Assembly: GCA_044358015.1 (NCBI GenBank)
Contig: JBIKOO010000008.1
Location: 4,502-68,501, forward strand
Reading direction: 5' to 3'
From: Casp-actino8 sp044358015
GTDB taxonomy: Bacteria; Actinomycetota; Acidimicrobiia; Acidimicrobiales; Ilumatobacteraceae
Length of the DNA stretch: 64,000 nt
Under the pieces are notes generated by a model, which saw only the letters and a program-made list of their open reading frames with translations, ran no database searches and was not told the origin of the DNA. Positions 1-9,436 of the stretch are shown piece after piece (position 1 is the first letter of the stretch; the number at the start of each line of letters is the position of its first letter). The position numbers and the translations under genes are program-made.

Positions 1-1
1 T

Positions 2-178
2 TTTGGTGTGCACTATTGCTTAGGTGCGATGTTGGCCCGAATGGAAATCAAAGCGTTCTTGAAGGCATTGTTGCCACGACTCGAAAGCGTCGAACTGGAC
101 GGCGAACCAAAGTGGATGAAGACAATTTTCGTCGGTGGCCTGAAGACTCTGCCCATCAAGTACACAATGACGGCGTAG
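2..178 (+). CDS. Cytochrome P450, C-terminal fragment (cut by window edge)
   Basis: The last 58 codons of a cytochrome P450 enter from the left edge. The reading frame starts at base 2 with FGVHYCLGAMLARME, the heme-binding loop of P450s; the Cys codon at 17-19 would supply the thiolate ligand to the heme iron. The tail, ending PIKYTMTA, matches the usual 50-60 residues after this motif in bacterial CYPs, so the 3' end appears intact. The stop at 176-178 touches the stop of the convergent amidohydrolase gene with no gap. Substrate cannot be told from this fragment. CYPs of this type are soluble monooxygenases that need a ferredoxin partner, which is not visible here. Confidence 0.9.
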   Translation, partial: FGVHYCLGAMLARMEIKAFLKALLPRLESVELDGEPKWMKTIFVGGLKTLPIKYTMTA

Positions 179-1849
179 TTATCTGATAGTTGGTTTGACC
201 AGGCGGCCGGGTAACGAGTCAAGGGCGGGTTGCAGTAGTTCGCCGTCGCGCTGTACTTCGACACCATTTACGAACAAGTGATGCATGCCTGTTGGTTGAT
301 CGGCAGTTAAGCGTTCACCATTGGCGGGAAAATCAACAACTCGACGAACCGGTCCAGGAGCAACGGTGTCAGCATCAAAGACTACGATGTCGGCGATGGC
401 GCCGATTCGTAAGACGCCACGATCGGTGAAGCCAAACAGATCTGCCTGAACCTGGGTGAGTTTATGCACAGCGTTTTCTAACGTCAGCACCTTCTTGTCA
501 CGCACCCAAGATCCGAGCAAGTCGGTTGACAAAACAGCGTCACATAGTTGACCCACGTGGGCGCCGGCATCAGACAAACCAAGTGTGCAACCTTCGGTGT
601 TCAACAACATCGCGACACCTTCGGCATCGTCGTTGGCCAACATCGCTTTCACGCGCAGTTTTAGATCTGGTTCAAGTAATGCAAGCTCAAGCAACAGATC
701 AAACGGATCGGAGCGTGTTTCGTTGGCTATATCAGCGAGTCGGCGCCCAACTAGATCTGGTGACGATGGCGCATCCATGATTTCGTAACTGTCCCAACGA
801 GGAATGAGACCTTGCTTGTTCTCCCAACCGACACGCACGCGGTTGCGCCATTCATGGCTCGCAAATGCTTCACGGCGTTCGTCAATTGACTTCGGCATCA
901 ATTCAGCAAAGATAGGACTGGTATTCAATGTGAAGGGCTCAACCATTGTCATCGAGAAAGACAGCGGGCGGCATGACACTTGTGGCCAAACATCAACACC
1001 TTGTCGTAAACCTTCTTTGTGTACTTCAACGGCGGCGAGATGTGTTCCCTGGGCTGTCGTCAGCAACGCGGTGTACGTAATTGGTGCACCAACCTTGGGC
1101 TGCAGCACGTAACAGTCGGCGAAGCTTAAGTTCTCGCCACCATTGACTCCAATCACACCACGACCAGAGTCACCAACTGCTTTGCACAATGCTTCGATTT
1201 CTTCAGCAGCAGCCCAGCGGCTCGGAATTGGCTGTCCATCTGCGCCGCGGTGAGTGACAGCAAAACTTGTTGCGAATCCCGCGGCACCAGACTCCATGGC
1301 CTCAGAAACCAGATCGGCCATTCGCGAGATTTCATCTGCTGTGGCGGCTCGGCCAACTGATTGATCACCCATCACAAAAATGCGAAGTGGTGTGTGGCCG
1401 ACATAGGCGGCAAAGTTCAGCAACGTGCCGTGCTGTTCAATTGATGCAAGGTATTCAGGGAAAGATTCAAAGTCCCACGGGATTCCAGCATTGAGGGTCG
1501 CTGGATCCATATCTTCAACTTTTTCCATCGTGTTCGCAATCAACGCACGATCTTGCGACCTTGTGGGAGCAATTGAAAAGCCGCAGTTTCCAGCGACCAC
1601 TGTGGTGACGCCGTGATAGCACGACGGGGTAAGCGCGGGGTCCCAAAACGCTTGTGCGTCGTAATGGGTATGGATATCAATGAACCCGGGGGCCACAACG
1701 CGACTGGTTGCATCAATGACGACGTCACCTTGCAAGTTGGATCCGATTTCAATGACGCGATCGCCTTCAATGAGAACATCGGCGAGATACCCCGGACTAC
1801 CCGTTCCGTCGACAACTAAACCGTTCTTGATGACTGTTGTTTTCCCCAT
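179..1849 (-). CDS. N-acyl-D-amino-acid deacylase family amidohydrolase
   Basis: A protein of about 556 residues in the amidohydrolase superfamily (D-aminoacylase/amidohydrolase-3 branch), predicted to hydrolyse an N-acyl or cyclic amide bond with bound metal. The N-terminal beta-sandwich begins VIKNGLVVDGTGSPGYLADV. The metal motif DIHTHYDAQ follows about 60 residues in, and the C-terminal LSDAGAHVGQ supplies the conserved Asp. The closing strands (ADIVVFDADTV, HLFVNGVEV) complete the composite fold. I chose ATG at 1849; a GTG two codons upstream is also possible. It is convergent with the P450 fragment and 45 bp from the next minus-strand gene, which suggests independent transcription. The true substrate is unknown: relatives include D-amino-acid deacylases and uncharacterised hydrolases. 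Confidence 0.85.
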   Translation of the reverse strand: MGKTTVIKNGLVVDGTGSPGYLADVLIEGDRVIEIGSNLQGDVVIDATSRVVAPGFIDIHTHYDAQAFWDPALTPSCYHGVTTVVAGNCGFSIAPTRSQDRALIANTMEKVEDMDPATLNAGIPWDFESFPEYLASIEQHGTLLNFAAYVGHTPLRIFVMGDQSVGRAATADEISRMADLVSEAMESGAAGFATSFAVTHRGADGQPIPSRWAAAEEIEALCKAVGDSGRGVIGVNGGENLSFADCYVLQPKVGAPITYTALLTTAQGTHLAAVEVHKEGLRQGVDVWPQVSCRPLSFSMTMVEPFTLNTSPIFAELMPKSIDERREAFASHEWRNRVRVGWENKQGLIPRWDSYEIMDAPSSPDLVGRRLADIANETRSDPFDLLLELALLEPDLKLRVKAMLANDDAEGVAMLLNTEGCTLGLSDAGAHVGQLCDAVLSTDLLGSWVRDKKVLTLENAVHKLTQVQADLFGFTDRGVLRIGAIADIVVFDADTVAPGPVRRVVDFPANGERLTADQPTGMHHLFVNGVEVQRDGELLQPALDSLPGRLVKPTIR

Positions 1850-1894
1850 GAACACAGTGTTTCACATGGACTTCAGGCATCGCCTGTTCAGTGA

Positions 1895-3130
1895 TCAGTC
1901 TTTGGAGTCGATTGAAACGGCGAGTTCGTACTGATCGCTCACCGAGCTATCAAGACCAACCGGAGTTGCATCGTCGCCAAACCAGAAGCGCAATTGAGCG
2001 GTCACGGCGTGCTTGATGATGGGGAACCCAAGTTCAACTGGCTCGGCGGGTGGAATGCAGCCATCTTGACCCAAGGTCTTCAACTGTGGCTGAGCGTCGA
2101 GCAAGGGTCCGAGACCGGATGCGAGAGCGACACCAATAATGCCCGACCCGTTTCCGAAGGTGCAGAAATCGTCAAAGCCGTTGTGGCCGACTCCGTCAAT
2201 GATCCACAGACGACTCGGTCCTGGCACAGCCTCGAATGAAGGGCGAGTTGATTCTTCGGCGGAGATGATTGCGTCAAGTGCGCCAGCGATAAAGAACGAT
2301 GGCTTGTTCACGAATGTTGGGGGAGCAATGGTCGTCGCATCTGATGAGCCCATTCCAAGAACCCCTGATGCCATTGAGATGTAACCGTCAACACGGTCGT
2401 CATTAGCGGCGCTCACAATTGTTCCGCCGCCAGCAGAGTGACCAAGGGCGATAACGCGAGAAACATCAACATGACCCTGAAGTAGCGAAGCAGGATCGTC
2501 GTTTCCAGACGTCACCAAATCGAGTGTTCCCAATAGCTCGGCGGTTGCTGACTCGCGGTCGCCGACCGGAGCACTCAGAACGTGGAAAAGGTCGCGTGAC
2601 CAATGGTCGGGAGCGGCAACGACCATTCCCCAACTTGCAAGATGAGCCGTGAGGAATGTGCTCTGCAGACGCATGCCGCTGTAGCCGTGACTAAACAACA
2701 CGACGGGGAACTGTCCATCTGCAACGACAGCGTCGCGTCCAGCGGTGTAGTCATAGCGAGCTGGCACTTCAGCGGTCAGAAGAGCTTTAATGGCTGGAGG
2801 TACGAAGTCTCGGGTGTCGTAGAACTCGGCTCCGGTGGTTCCTTCAACTGCGGGATACCAAACTTCAACTTTGTTGCCCGCGGCTAGCTCGAGTGTGGTG
2901 ACTCCGACGGGGTACGGGCCGGTCTCGGTGTACATCATCGCTTCAACGGCAGGGTCAAGGGTCGTGGTTGGTGCTTCGGTCGCCGGAGTCTCGGTAGTGG
3001 GAGCCTCGGTGGTTGATGACTCGGTCGTTGGAGCGACAGATGCTGTTGATGCTGAGTCTCCTCCGCCACATGCAGATAGGGCAATAGCGGCGAAGAGGGA
3101 GGTCAGAAGGAGTGGATGACGGGATGACAT
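1895..3130 (-). CDS. Alpha/beta-hydrolase lipoprotein (chlorophyllase/PAF-acetylhydrolase-like)
   Basis: A secreted lipoprotein esterase of about 411 residues. The start is ATG at 3130, giving MSSRHPLLLTSLFAAIALSA followed by CGGGD, a lipobox-type signal peptide. The longer open frame upstream runs antisense through the tRNA gene and is not coding. A Ser/Thr/Pro/Glu-rich linker (TEAPTTETPATEAPTT) follows, then an alpha/beta-hydrolase domain with VVLFSHGYSG (oxyanion region) and the nucleophile elbow VIALGHSAGG. A DGVGHNGF segment probably carries the catalytic His. The family includes dienelactone-hydrolase-like and PAF-acetylhydrolase-like enzymes; the substrate cannot be assigned. It should sit on the outer face of the cytoplasmic membrane. 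Confidence 0.85.
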   Translation of the reverse strand: MSSRHPLLLTSLFAAIALSACGGGDSASTASVAPTTESSTTEAPTTETPATEAPTTTLDPAVEAMMYTETGPYPVGVTTLELAAGNKVEVWYPAVEGTTGAEFYDTRDFVPPAIKALLTAEVPARYDYTAGRDAVVADGQFPVVLFSHGYSGMRLQSTFLTAHLASWGMVVAAPDHWSRDLFHVLSAPVGDRESATAELLGTLDLVTSGNDDPASLLQGHVDVSRVIALGHSAGGGTIVSAANDDRVDGYISMASGVLGMGSSDATTIAPPTFVNKPSFFIAGALDAIISAEESTRPSFEAVPGPSRLWIIDGVGHNGFDDFCTFGNGSGIIGVALASGLGPLLDAQPQLKTLGQDGCIPPAEPVELGFPIIKHAVTAQLRFWFGDDATPVGLDSSVSDQYELAVSIDSKD

Positions 3131-3250
3131 GGCTGAGAGTCTCGCATGGGGAGGAACGCATAACGAAGTTTTGGACTGTTCACTCGGACAGGGCGGGAAT
3201 GCTCGATCGCAGGTAGGCTTGCTATTCCGATTTGGTCCGCCAGATCGGTT

Positions 3251-3322
3251 GGCGACGTGGCCGAGTGGTTTAGGCAAGGGCCTGCAAAGCCCTCTACCTG
3301 GGTTCGATTCCCAGCGTCGCCT
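3251..3322 (+). tRNA. tRNA-Cys (anticodon GCA)
   Basis: A complete cloverleaf can be folded. The acceptor stem is GGCGACG/CGTCGCC (3251-3257 with 3315-3321) with discriminator T at 3322. There is a short D arm, an anticodon stem AGGGC/GCCCT enclosing CTGCAAA (anticodon GCA), and a T arm CTGGG-TTCGATT-CCCAG. CCA is not encoded. A CTCTTTT run follows directly. The surface-protein region starts downstream, and a partial copy of the T arm and acceptor end appears about 12.2 kb further on (near 15482-15502). Confidence 0.95.
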
Positions 3323-3560
3323 CTCTTTTGGCAATCTTTGAGAGCACACCGATAGTGGGTCATGGAGTTGTCTTGGAGTGTGTTCGGCGGCAACGCACTT
3401 GACGGTTCACACAATGAGCGGTCAGATCACTGCTGAACAGTGACTTCGGACCCCTTCTCGGAGAAAAGACGTGTGACTGACACCATATATGACCCTCTTT
3501 TACTCCAAATTGTTTGTAACTAAAGTTACTAAATTCTGCTGGCTTGATGTGAGGTCAAAA

Positions 3561-6500
3561 ATGTTTCGTACCCAAGTGTTGAACCGGTTGTTCGTAGCGT
3601 TGTGTTTGGTCTTCGCATCGTTAGCCAGTAGTGCGAATTCAGTATCAGCCAATGGGGGGACTCCATTGACAGTCACATATGACACCGGTGGTGGCAGCAG
3701 TATTTCGGCGACGTCGACGACAGTTGGTGGCACGGTGGCTGATCCAGGTACGCCGAATCGTGCTGGTTACACATTCACTGGTTGGTATAAAAGTGCTAGG
3801 GGCGGCTCGCGTGTCACATATCCACACACACACGGCCGAACGAGTAATTTCACGTTGTATGCGCGGTGGAATGCCAACAGATTGACTGTCACGTACGATT
3901 CAGGTGGTGGCAGCAGTGTTGCTTCTAGTTTCACGAGAACTGGTGCCGGTTGGTCTCCAATTTGGTATCCGAGTCAACCGACTCGTACTGGTTACACATT
4001 TACAGGTTGGTATACGGCGGCTTCTGGTGGCACCGAGGTCGGGTACGGGCACCTGCATGGAAAAACCAGTGACTTTACCCTGTATGCGCGCTGGACTGCC
4101 AACACATTGGCCGTTACTTACAACGCTGGTGGCGGAAGCAATATCACTGGCACGTCGACGACGACTGGCGGCAGTGTTGCGGATCCGGGTGCACCGACTC
4201 GTGCTGGTTACACATTTGATGCTTGGTACAGCGACTCTGTTCCGACGGCGATTGTTACTGGCGGTAGTCACACGTGTGCGTTGCTTGCTGACGGCACGGT
4301 GACCTGTTGGGGCAACAACAACTTCGGGCAGGCCACTGTGCCTTCAAGTGTCACGTCTGCGACAGCGGTTGAAGCTGGTGGTGGTCACGCGTGTGCGTTG
4401 CTTGCTGACGGCACGGTGACCTGTTGGGGCAACAACAACTTCGGGCAGGCCACTGTGCCCTCTGGTGTCACGTCTGCAACGGCGATTTCTGCTGGTGGAG
4501 AGTATTCGTGTGCGTTGTTGACTGGTGGCACTGTGACATGTTGGGGTCGTAACAACTTCGGGCAGGCCACTGTGCCTTCGAGTGTCACGTCTGCAACGGC
4601 GATTTCTGCTGGTAGCGAGTATTCGTGTGCGTTGTTGAATGGTGGCACGGTGACATGTTGGGGTAGGAACAACTTCGGGCAGGCCACGGTGCCTTCAAGT
4701 GTCACGTCGGCGACGGCGATTTCTGCTGGCCGCTTTCATTCATGTGCGTTGTTGACTGGTGGCACTGTGACATGTTGGGGTCGTAACAACTTTGCGCAGG
4801 CCACGGTGCCTTCGAGTAAGACATCTGCGACGGCGATTTCCGCTGGTGAAAGTCACACGTGTGCGGTGCTTGCTGACGGCACGGTGACTTGTTGGGGCCA
4901 CAACGTCTTCGGGCAGGCCACTGTGCCTTCCGGTGTCACGTCTGCGACGGCGATTTCTGCTGGTGGTAATCACACGTGTGCGTTGTTGACGGGTGGCACT
5001 GTGACATGTTGGGGTCGTAACAACTTTGCGCAGAGGAACGTGCCTTCCAACCTGACTACAGCGATCAGTTCGTGGCCGTACACGCATGGTGAAACGAGTG
5101 CTTTCACTTTGTATGCGCAGTGGACCGCCAACACCCTGACAGTCACTTACGACACAGATGGTGGAAGCAGTATCACTGGCACGTCGACGACGACTGGCGG
5201 CAGTGTTGCCGATCCGGGTGCGCCGACTCGTGCCGGTTACACATTTGACGGTTGGTACAGCGACTCTGTTCCGACGGCTGTTTCTGTTGATGGTGTTCAT
5301 TCGTGTGCGTTGCTTGATGTTGGCACTGTGACATGTTGGGGTTGGAACAGTTACGGGCAGATTTCTGTGCCTTCGAGTGTCACGTCTGCGACCGCGATTT
5401 CTGCTGGTGGTAGCCACACGTGTGCGGTGCTTGCTGACGGCACGGTGACATGTTGGGGCGACAACTACTTCGGGCAGGCCACGGTGCCTTCCGGTGTCAC
5501 GTCTGCGACGGCGATTTCTGCTGGTGGTTATCATTCGTGTGCGGTGCTTGCTGATGGCACGGTGACATGTTGGGGTCGTAACAACTTCGGGCAGGCCACG
5601 GTGCCTTCCGGTGTCACGTCTGCGACGGCGATTTCTGCTGGTAGCGAGTATTCGTGTGCGTTGCTGTCTGATGGCACGGTGACCTGTTGGGGTAGTAACA
5701 ACTTCGGGCAGGCCACGGTGCCATCTGGTGTCACGTCTGCGACGGCGATTTCTGCTGGCGACTCGCATTCGTGTGCGTTGCTTGCTGACGGCACGGTGAC
5801 CTGTTGGGGTAGGACAGATAACGGGCGGGCCACTGTGCCTTCGAGTGTCACGTCTGCGACGGCAATTTCTGCCGGTGGTACTCACACCTGTGCGTTGCTT
5901 GCTGACGGCACTGTGACATGTTGGGGCCACAACTTCTTCGGGCAGACCTCGGTGCCTTCGAGTGTCACGTCTGCGATTGCGATTTCTGCTGGTGCTAATC
6001 ACACGTGTGCGGTGCTTGCTGACGGCACTGTGACATGTTGGGGTTTGAACAATGGAGGGCAGACCGCCGTGCCTACGCGGTTGACCCCAGCGATCAGTTC
6101 GTGGCCGTACACGCATGGTGAAACGAGTGCTTTCACTTTGTATGCGCAGTGGACCGCCAACACCCTGACAGTCACTTACGACACAGATGGTGGAAGCAGT
6201 ATCACTGGCACGTCGACGACGACTGGTGGCAGCGTTAGCGATCCGGGTGTGCCGACACGTGCTGGCTACACATTTGATGCTTGGTACAGCGACTCTGTTC
6301 CGACGGCTGTTTCTGTTACTGGTGGTCATTCGTGTGCGTTGCTTGCTGACAGCACTGTGACATGTTGGGGTGCCAACGGTTCTGGGCAGACTTCTGTGCC
6401 TTCGAGTGTCACGACTGCGACGGCGATTGACGCCGGTTACTCGCATTCGTGTGCGTTGCTCGCTGATGGCACGGTGACATGTTGGGGCGACAACGGTGAT

Positions 6501-8228
6501 GGGCAGACGTCTGTGCCTTCAAGTGTCACGACTGCGACGGCGATTTCTGCCGGTCATTATCACACGTGTGCGTTGCTTGCTGACGGCACGGTGACATGTT
6601 GGGGGGCCAACGGTTCTGGGCAGACTTCTGTGCCTTCGAGTGTCACGACTGCGACGGCGATTTCTACTGGTTTCGATCATTCGTGTGCGTTGCTCGCTGA
6701 TGGCACGGTGACATGTTGGGGCAACAACGATGATGGGCGGGCCACTGTGCCTTCGAGTGTCACGTCTGCGACGGCGATTTCCGCCGGTGATTATCACACG
6801 TGTGCGTTGTTGGCTGACGGCACGGTGACATGTTGGGGTTGGAACGGTTCTGGGCAGACTGATGTGCCTTCGAGTGTCACGTCTGCGACGGCGATTTCTG
6901 CCGGTGGTAGTCTCACGTGTGCATTGCTTGCTGATGGGACGGTGACATGTTGGGGTAACAACGATTTTGGGCAGATTGATGTGCCTACAGGTGTCACGTC
7001 TGCGACGGCAATTTCTGCAGGTGGTAGTCACACGTGTGCGTTGCTTGCTGGCGGCACGGTGACATGTTGGGGTCGCAGCAGCGAAGGGCAGACTTCTGCG
7101 CCTTCCAGCCTGACCACAGCGATCAGTTCGTGGCCGTACACGCATGGTGAAACGAGTGCTTTCACTTTGTATGCGCAGTGGACTGCCAACACATTGACAG
7201 TCACTTACGACACAGATGGTGGAAGCAGTATCACTGCCACGTCGACGACGACTGGCGGCAGTGTTAGCGATCCGGGTGTGCCGACACGTGCTGGCTACAC
7301 ATTTGACGGTTGGTACAGCGACTCTGTTCCGACGGCTGTTTCTGCCGGTCATTATCACACGTGTGCGTTGCTTGCTGACGGCACGGTGACATGTTGGGGT
7401 TCCACCCAAGACGGGCAGATTTCTGTGCCTTCGAGTGTCACGACTGCGACTGCGATTTCTACTGGTTTCTATCATTCGTGTGCGTTGCTTGCTGACGGCA
7501 CGGTGACATGTTGGGGTGCCAACGATGATGGGCGGGCCACTGTGCCTTCGAGTGTCACGTCTGCGACGGCGATTTCCGCCGGTGATTTTCACACGTGTGC
7601 GTTGTTGGCTGACGGCACGGTGACATGTTGGGGTTGGAACGGTTCTGGGCAGACTGATGTGCCTTCGAGTGTCACGTCTGCGACGGCGATTGACGCTGGT
7701 GGTAGTCTCACGTGTGCATTGCTTGCTGATGGGACGGTGACATGTTGGGGTTACAGCGACCTCGGGCAGACCACCGTGCCTTCAAGTGTCACGTCTGCGA
7801 CGGCGATTTCCGCCGGTGAATATCATTCGTGTGCGTTGCTTGCTGATGGCACGGTGACATGTTGGGGTTACAACGGCGAGGGGCAGATTGATGTGCCTAC
7901 AGGTGTCACGTCTGCGACTGCGATTTCTGCGGGTGAACGTCATTCGTGTGCGTTGCTTGCTGACGGCACGGTGACATGTTGGGGTGCCAACGATGATGGG
8001 CGGGCCACTGTGCCTTCGAGTGTCACGTCTGCGACGGCGATTTCTGCTGGTGGTAATCACACGTGTGCGGTGCTCGCAAACGGCTCCGTGACATGTTGGG
8101 GTGACGGCAGTTCTGGGCAGACCGCCGTGCCTTCCAGCCTGATCACAGCGATCAGCTCGTGGCCGTATGCGCATGGTGAAACGAGCAGTTTCACTTTGTA
8201 TGCGCGGTGGAGTGAATCCATAGGTTGA
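3561..8228 (+). CDS. Giant secreted protein: four 7-bladed RCC1-type propellers nested in InlB-type B-repeats
   Basis: A protein of about 1555 residues. The start is ATG at 3561, with GAGG about 7 nt upstream, because it gives a clean Sec signal peptide (MFRTQVLNRLFVALCLVFAS, cleavage near VSA). Two intact Flg_new/InlB B-repeats follow (pattern TVTYDxGGGS...GYTFTGWY...FTLYARW). Further B-repeats are each split between GYTFDxWYSDSVPTA and ISSWPYTHGETSAFTLYAQW by an 813-bp block (4251-5063, 5280-6092, 6309-7121, 7338-8150). Each block encodes exactly seven RCC1-like blades, six of 39 residues and one of 37. A blade reads SCALLADGTVTCWG plus a variable xNNxGQ turn, with two Cys that could form a disulfide. 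There is no LPxTG or transmembrane tail, so it may be released or bound non-covalently. An adhesive or matrix role is inferred only. Confidence 0.88.
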   Translation: MFRTQVLNRLFVALCLVFASLASSANSVSANGGTPLTVTYDTGGGSSISATSTTVGGTVADPGTPNRAGYTFTGWYKSARGGSRVTYPHTHGRTSNFTLYARWNANRLTVTYDSGGGSSVASSFTRTGAGWSPIWYPSQPTRTGYTFTGWYTAASGGTEVGYGHLHGKTSDFTLYARWTANTLAVTYNAGGGSNITGTSTTTGGSVADPGAPTRAGYTFDAWYSDSVPTAIVTGGSHTCALLADGTVTCWGNNNFGQATVPSSVTSATAVEAGGGHACALLADGTVTCWGNNNFGQATVPSGVTSATAISAGGEYSCALLTGGTVTCWGRNNFGQATVPSSVTSATAISAGSEYSCALLNGGTVTCWGRNNFGQATVPSSVTSATAISAGRFHSCALLTGGTVTCWGRNNFAQATVPSSKTSATAISAGESHTCAVLADGTVTCWGHNVFGQATVPSGVTSATAISAGGNHTCALLTGGTVTCWGRNNFAQRNVPSNLTTAISSWPYTHGETSAFTLYAQWTANTLTVTYDTDGGSSITGTSTTTGGSVADPGAPTRAGYTFDGWYSDSVPTAVSVDGVHSCALLDVGTVTCWGWNSYGQISVPSSVTSATAISAGGSHTCAVLADGTVTCWGDNYFGQATVPSGVTSATAISAGGYHSCAVLADGTVTCWGRNNFGQATVPSGVTSATAISAGSEYSCALLSDGTVTCWGSNNFGQATVPSGVTSATAISAGDSHSCALLADGTVTCWGRTDNGRATVPSSVTSATAISAGGTHTCALLADGTVTCWGHNFFGQTSVPSSVTSAIAISAGANHTCAVLADGTVTCWGLNNGGQTAVPTRLTPAISSWPYTHGETSAFTLYAQWTANTLTVTYDTDGGSSITGTSTTTGGSVSDPGVPTRAGYTFDAWYSDSVPTAVSVTGGHSCALLADSTVTCWGANGSGQTSVPSSVTTATAIDAGYSHSCALLADGTVTCWGDNGDGQTSVPSSVTTATAISAGHYHTCALLADGTVTCWGANGSGQTSVPSSVTTATAISTGFDHSCALLADGTVTCWGNNDDGRATVPSSVTSATAISAGDYHTCALLADGTVTCWGWNGSGQTDVPSSVTSATAISAGGSLTCALLADGTVTCWGNNDFGQIDVPTGVTSATAISAGGSHTCALLAGGTVTCWGRSSEGQTSAPSSLTTAISSWPYTHGETSAFTLYAQWTANTLTVTYDTDGGSSITATSTTTGGSVSDPGVPTRAGYTFDGWYSDSVPTAVSAGHYHTCALLADGTVTCWGSTQDGQISVPSSVTTATAISTGFYHSCALLADGTVTCWGANDDGRATVPSSVTSATAISAGDFHTCALLADGTVTCWGWNGSGQTDVPSSVTSATAIDAGGSLTCALLADGTVTCWGYSDLGQTTVPSSVTSATAISAGEYHSCALLADGTVTCWGYNGEGQIDVPTGVTSATAISAGERHSCALLADGTVTCWGANDDGRATVPSSVTSATAISAGGNHTCAVLANGSVTCWGDGSSGQTAVPSSLITAISSWPYAHGETSSFTLYARWSESIG
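4251..8150 (+). repeat. Higher-order tandem repeat, 1029-bp period (7 blades plus B-repeat linker)
   Basis: The four propeller blocks start at 4251, 5280, 6309 and 7338, exactly 1029 bp (343 codons) apart. Within each block are seven units of about 117 bp. A 216-bp B-repeat segment separates consecutive blocks. Units differ mainly at the xNNxGQ turn and at the residues before SC/TC, so variation is concentrated at one edge of each blade. The nested periodicity suggests duplication of whole propeller modules after the seven-blade block had formed. Confidence 0.9.
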
Positions 8229-8346
8229 ATCGTAGGAAGGCTTTTTGTTGTTCGATCGGACTGGTCGGGCCTATGTTTGATCGCTATCAAAATACATCTG
8301 AGTTTTGTACAGTGGTCGGTCGGGGTTGCGTGTTTTCCCTGCTCAT

Positions 8347-9098
8347 GTGGAGGACAGCCTTGAAAAAAGATTCTCATCATTAAAGATTTTCGTCCTGGCG
8401 GTTGTGGCAGCAGGTTTGACAGCCACTTCGTCTGTTGGAGCTATTTCGGCGAATAAAAGTTATGAACAGGCTGAAATCTCGACAAATAGTTGCCTCCAGG
8501 AGTCAGCCATATTCGCTGGTCGAGTTTCTTGGAGTATTGATGGCCTCGGAATTACTGGGTTTGCTGGCGGGTCAGAGGGGCAGATTCAGGTCCTGAAGCC
8601 GTCCGGCGCAACAGTGAAAGCTACCTATTTTATGGGGCGACAGCGTTTAATGGGGATGTGAGTGGTTGGGATACGGGTCTGGTGACGAGCATGGAGGGTA
8701 TGTTCGCTAACGCGTCGTCGTTTAATGGTGATGTGAGCGGTTGGGATACCCGTCTGGTTTTCACCATGCGCGGCATGTTTGCTGGGGCGTCGTCATTTGA
8801 TCAGAGTCTCGGAGACTGGGACATAAGCATGGTGGGCGACATGGAAAACATGTTGAACGGTTCGGCATTGTCGGTCAATAATTATGATGCGACCTTGATT
8901 GGTTGGGCCGACATCCAGCAGGCCAAGCAATCGAACGTGGCTTTGGGTGCTGTCGGGTTGTATTTCAGCAACGATGGTTCTTCAGCACGCTCTGAGCTGC
9001 GATGTGGTAGCGGGTGGCAGATTATTGATGAAGGAAATCAAAGTGTTGCCCCAGGTTCGTTGAGAGCTGTCAGTCAACTTGTCACAATCGTGTGCTGA
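8347..9098 (+). pseudogene. Chimeric, frameshifted BspA/DUF285 surface-protein remnant
   Basis: From a GTG at 8347 the frame encodes a signal-peptide-like start (KIFVLAVVAAGLTA, possible cleavage after GAISA) and about 70 further residues ending SGATVKATYF, then stops at 8659-8661. The DUF285 repeats (FYGATAFNGDVSGWDTG, then two further repeats and the family C-terminus ending LVTIVC) are in another frame, open from 8541 to 9098. The join at about 8625-8660 therefore needs a frameshift. The N-terminus is unlike those of the two intact BspA-type genes nearby, so this looks like a recombination chimera that lost its frame. No convincing ribosome site precedes the GTG. A sequencing error at the join would be the alternative. 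Confidence 0.6.
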
Positions 9099-9420
9099 TT
9101 GCCTAGAGATCATCAGAGGTTATACAGAAAGAACTTAACGGTTTGGAGTCCCAAGAACTAGATGTTTCGTGCGATGTATTGTCCACTTACAATCGCTTCT
9201 TAGGTCATCATTGAGCGGTCAAGTCGGGGCACATAATGCGTAGATGGTGTGGCCTTTACTGATGTCCAGTTGTGTCCATAACGACGCAAATGGTTTCCTA
9301 CGCAGGGCATTTGTACGACGTGTCGTACCTCCCTGCGTAGCCTCTAGTGGTGAGTTTCGTGTCATTGCAGAATCATCGTTTGACATGGGATTACTGTCCG
9401 ACGACTGTCCGTCAGTGTTC
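9099..9420. repeat. Intergenic repeat copy R1 (post-BspA segment)
   Basis: This non-coding stretch is closely similar to 13280-13600, shares its first half with 15263-15470, and shares its second half with 11365-11560. Shared landmarks are ATCATCAGAGG, CCAAGAACTAGATG, GCGTAGATG, ATAACGACGCAAAT, the long hairpin at 9298-9340, and TGGTGAGTTTCGTGTCATTG. It follows the broken BspA-like gene at the same distance as the other copies follow their genes, so it moved or duplicated as part of a gene cassette. Confidence 0.85.
9298..9340. repeat. Long compound hairpin, copy 1
   Basis: CTACGCAGGG pairs with CCCTGCGTAG (10 bp), and inside it GTACGAC-GT-GTCGTAC forms a second perfect 7-bp stem. There is no T-run on either side, so it is not a standard intrinsic terminator. 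The same structure recurs at 11403-11445 and 13479-13520, and as a left-arm-only truncation at 15461-15470. Confidence 0.85.
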
Positions 9421-9436
9421 GCCGGGATATGCCCAA

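Noticed and set aside
3131..3349. N-terminal extension of the alpha/beta-hydrolase lipoprotein
   Set aside because: The upstream frame crosses the tRNA-Cys antisense and precedes a perfect lipoprotein signal peptide at 3130.
4740..6446. Long antisense open frame (568 codons) opposite the propeller gene, and a similar one at 6519-7592
   Set aside because: They arise from the repeated codons of the sense gene, have no start context and are extremely Arg/Thr/His-rich; the sense frame has a signal peptide and recognisable domains.
4251..8150. Possible CRISPR array because of regular repeats
   Set aside because: The repeats are in frame, coding, about 117 bp long and without unique spacers; no cas genes are nearby.
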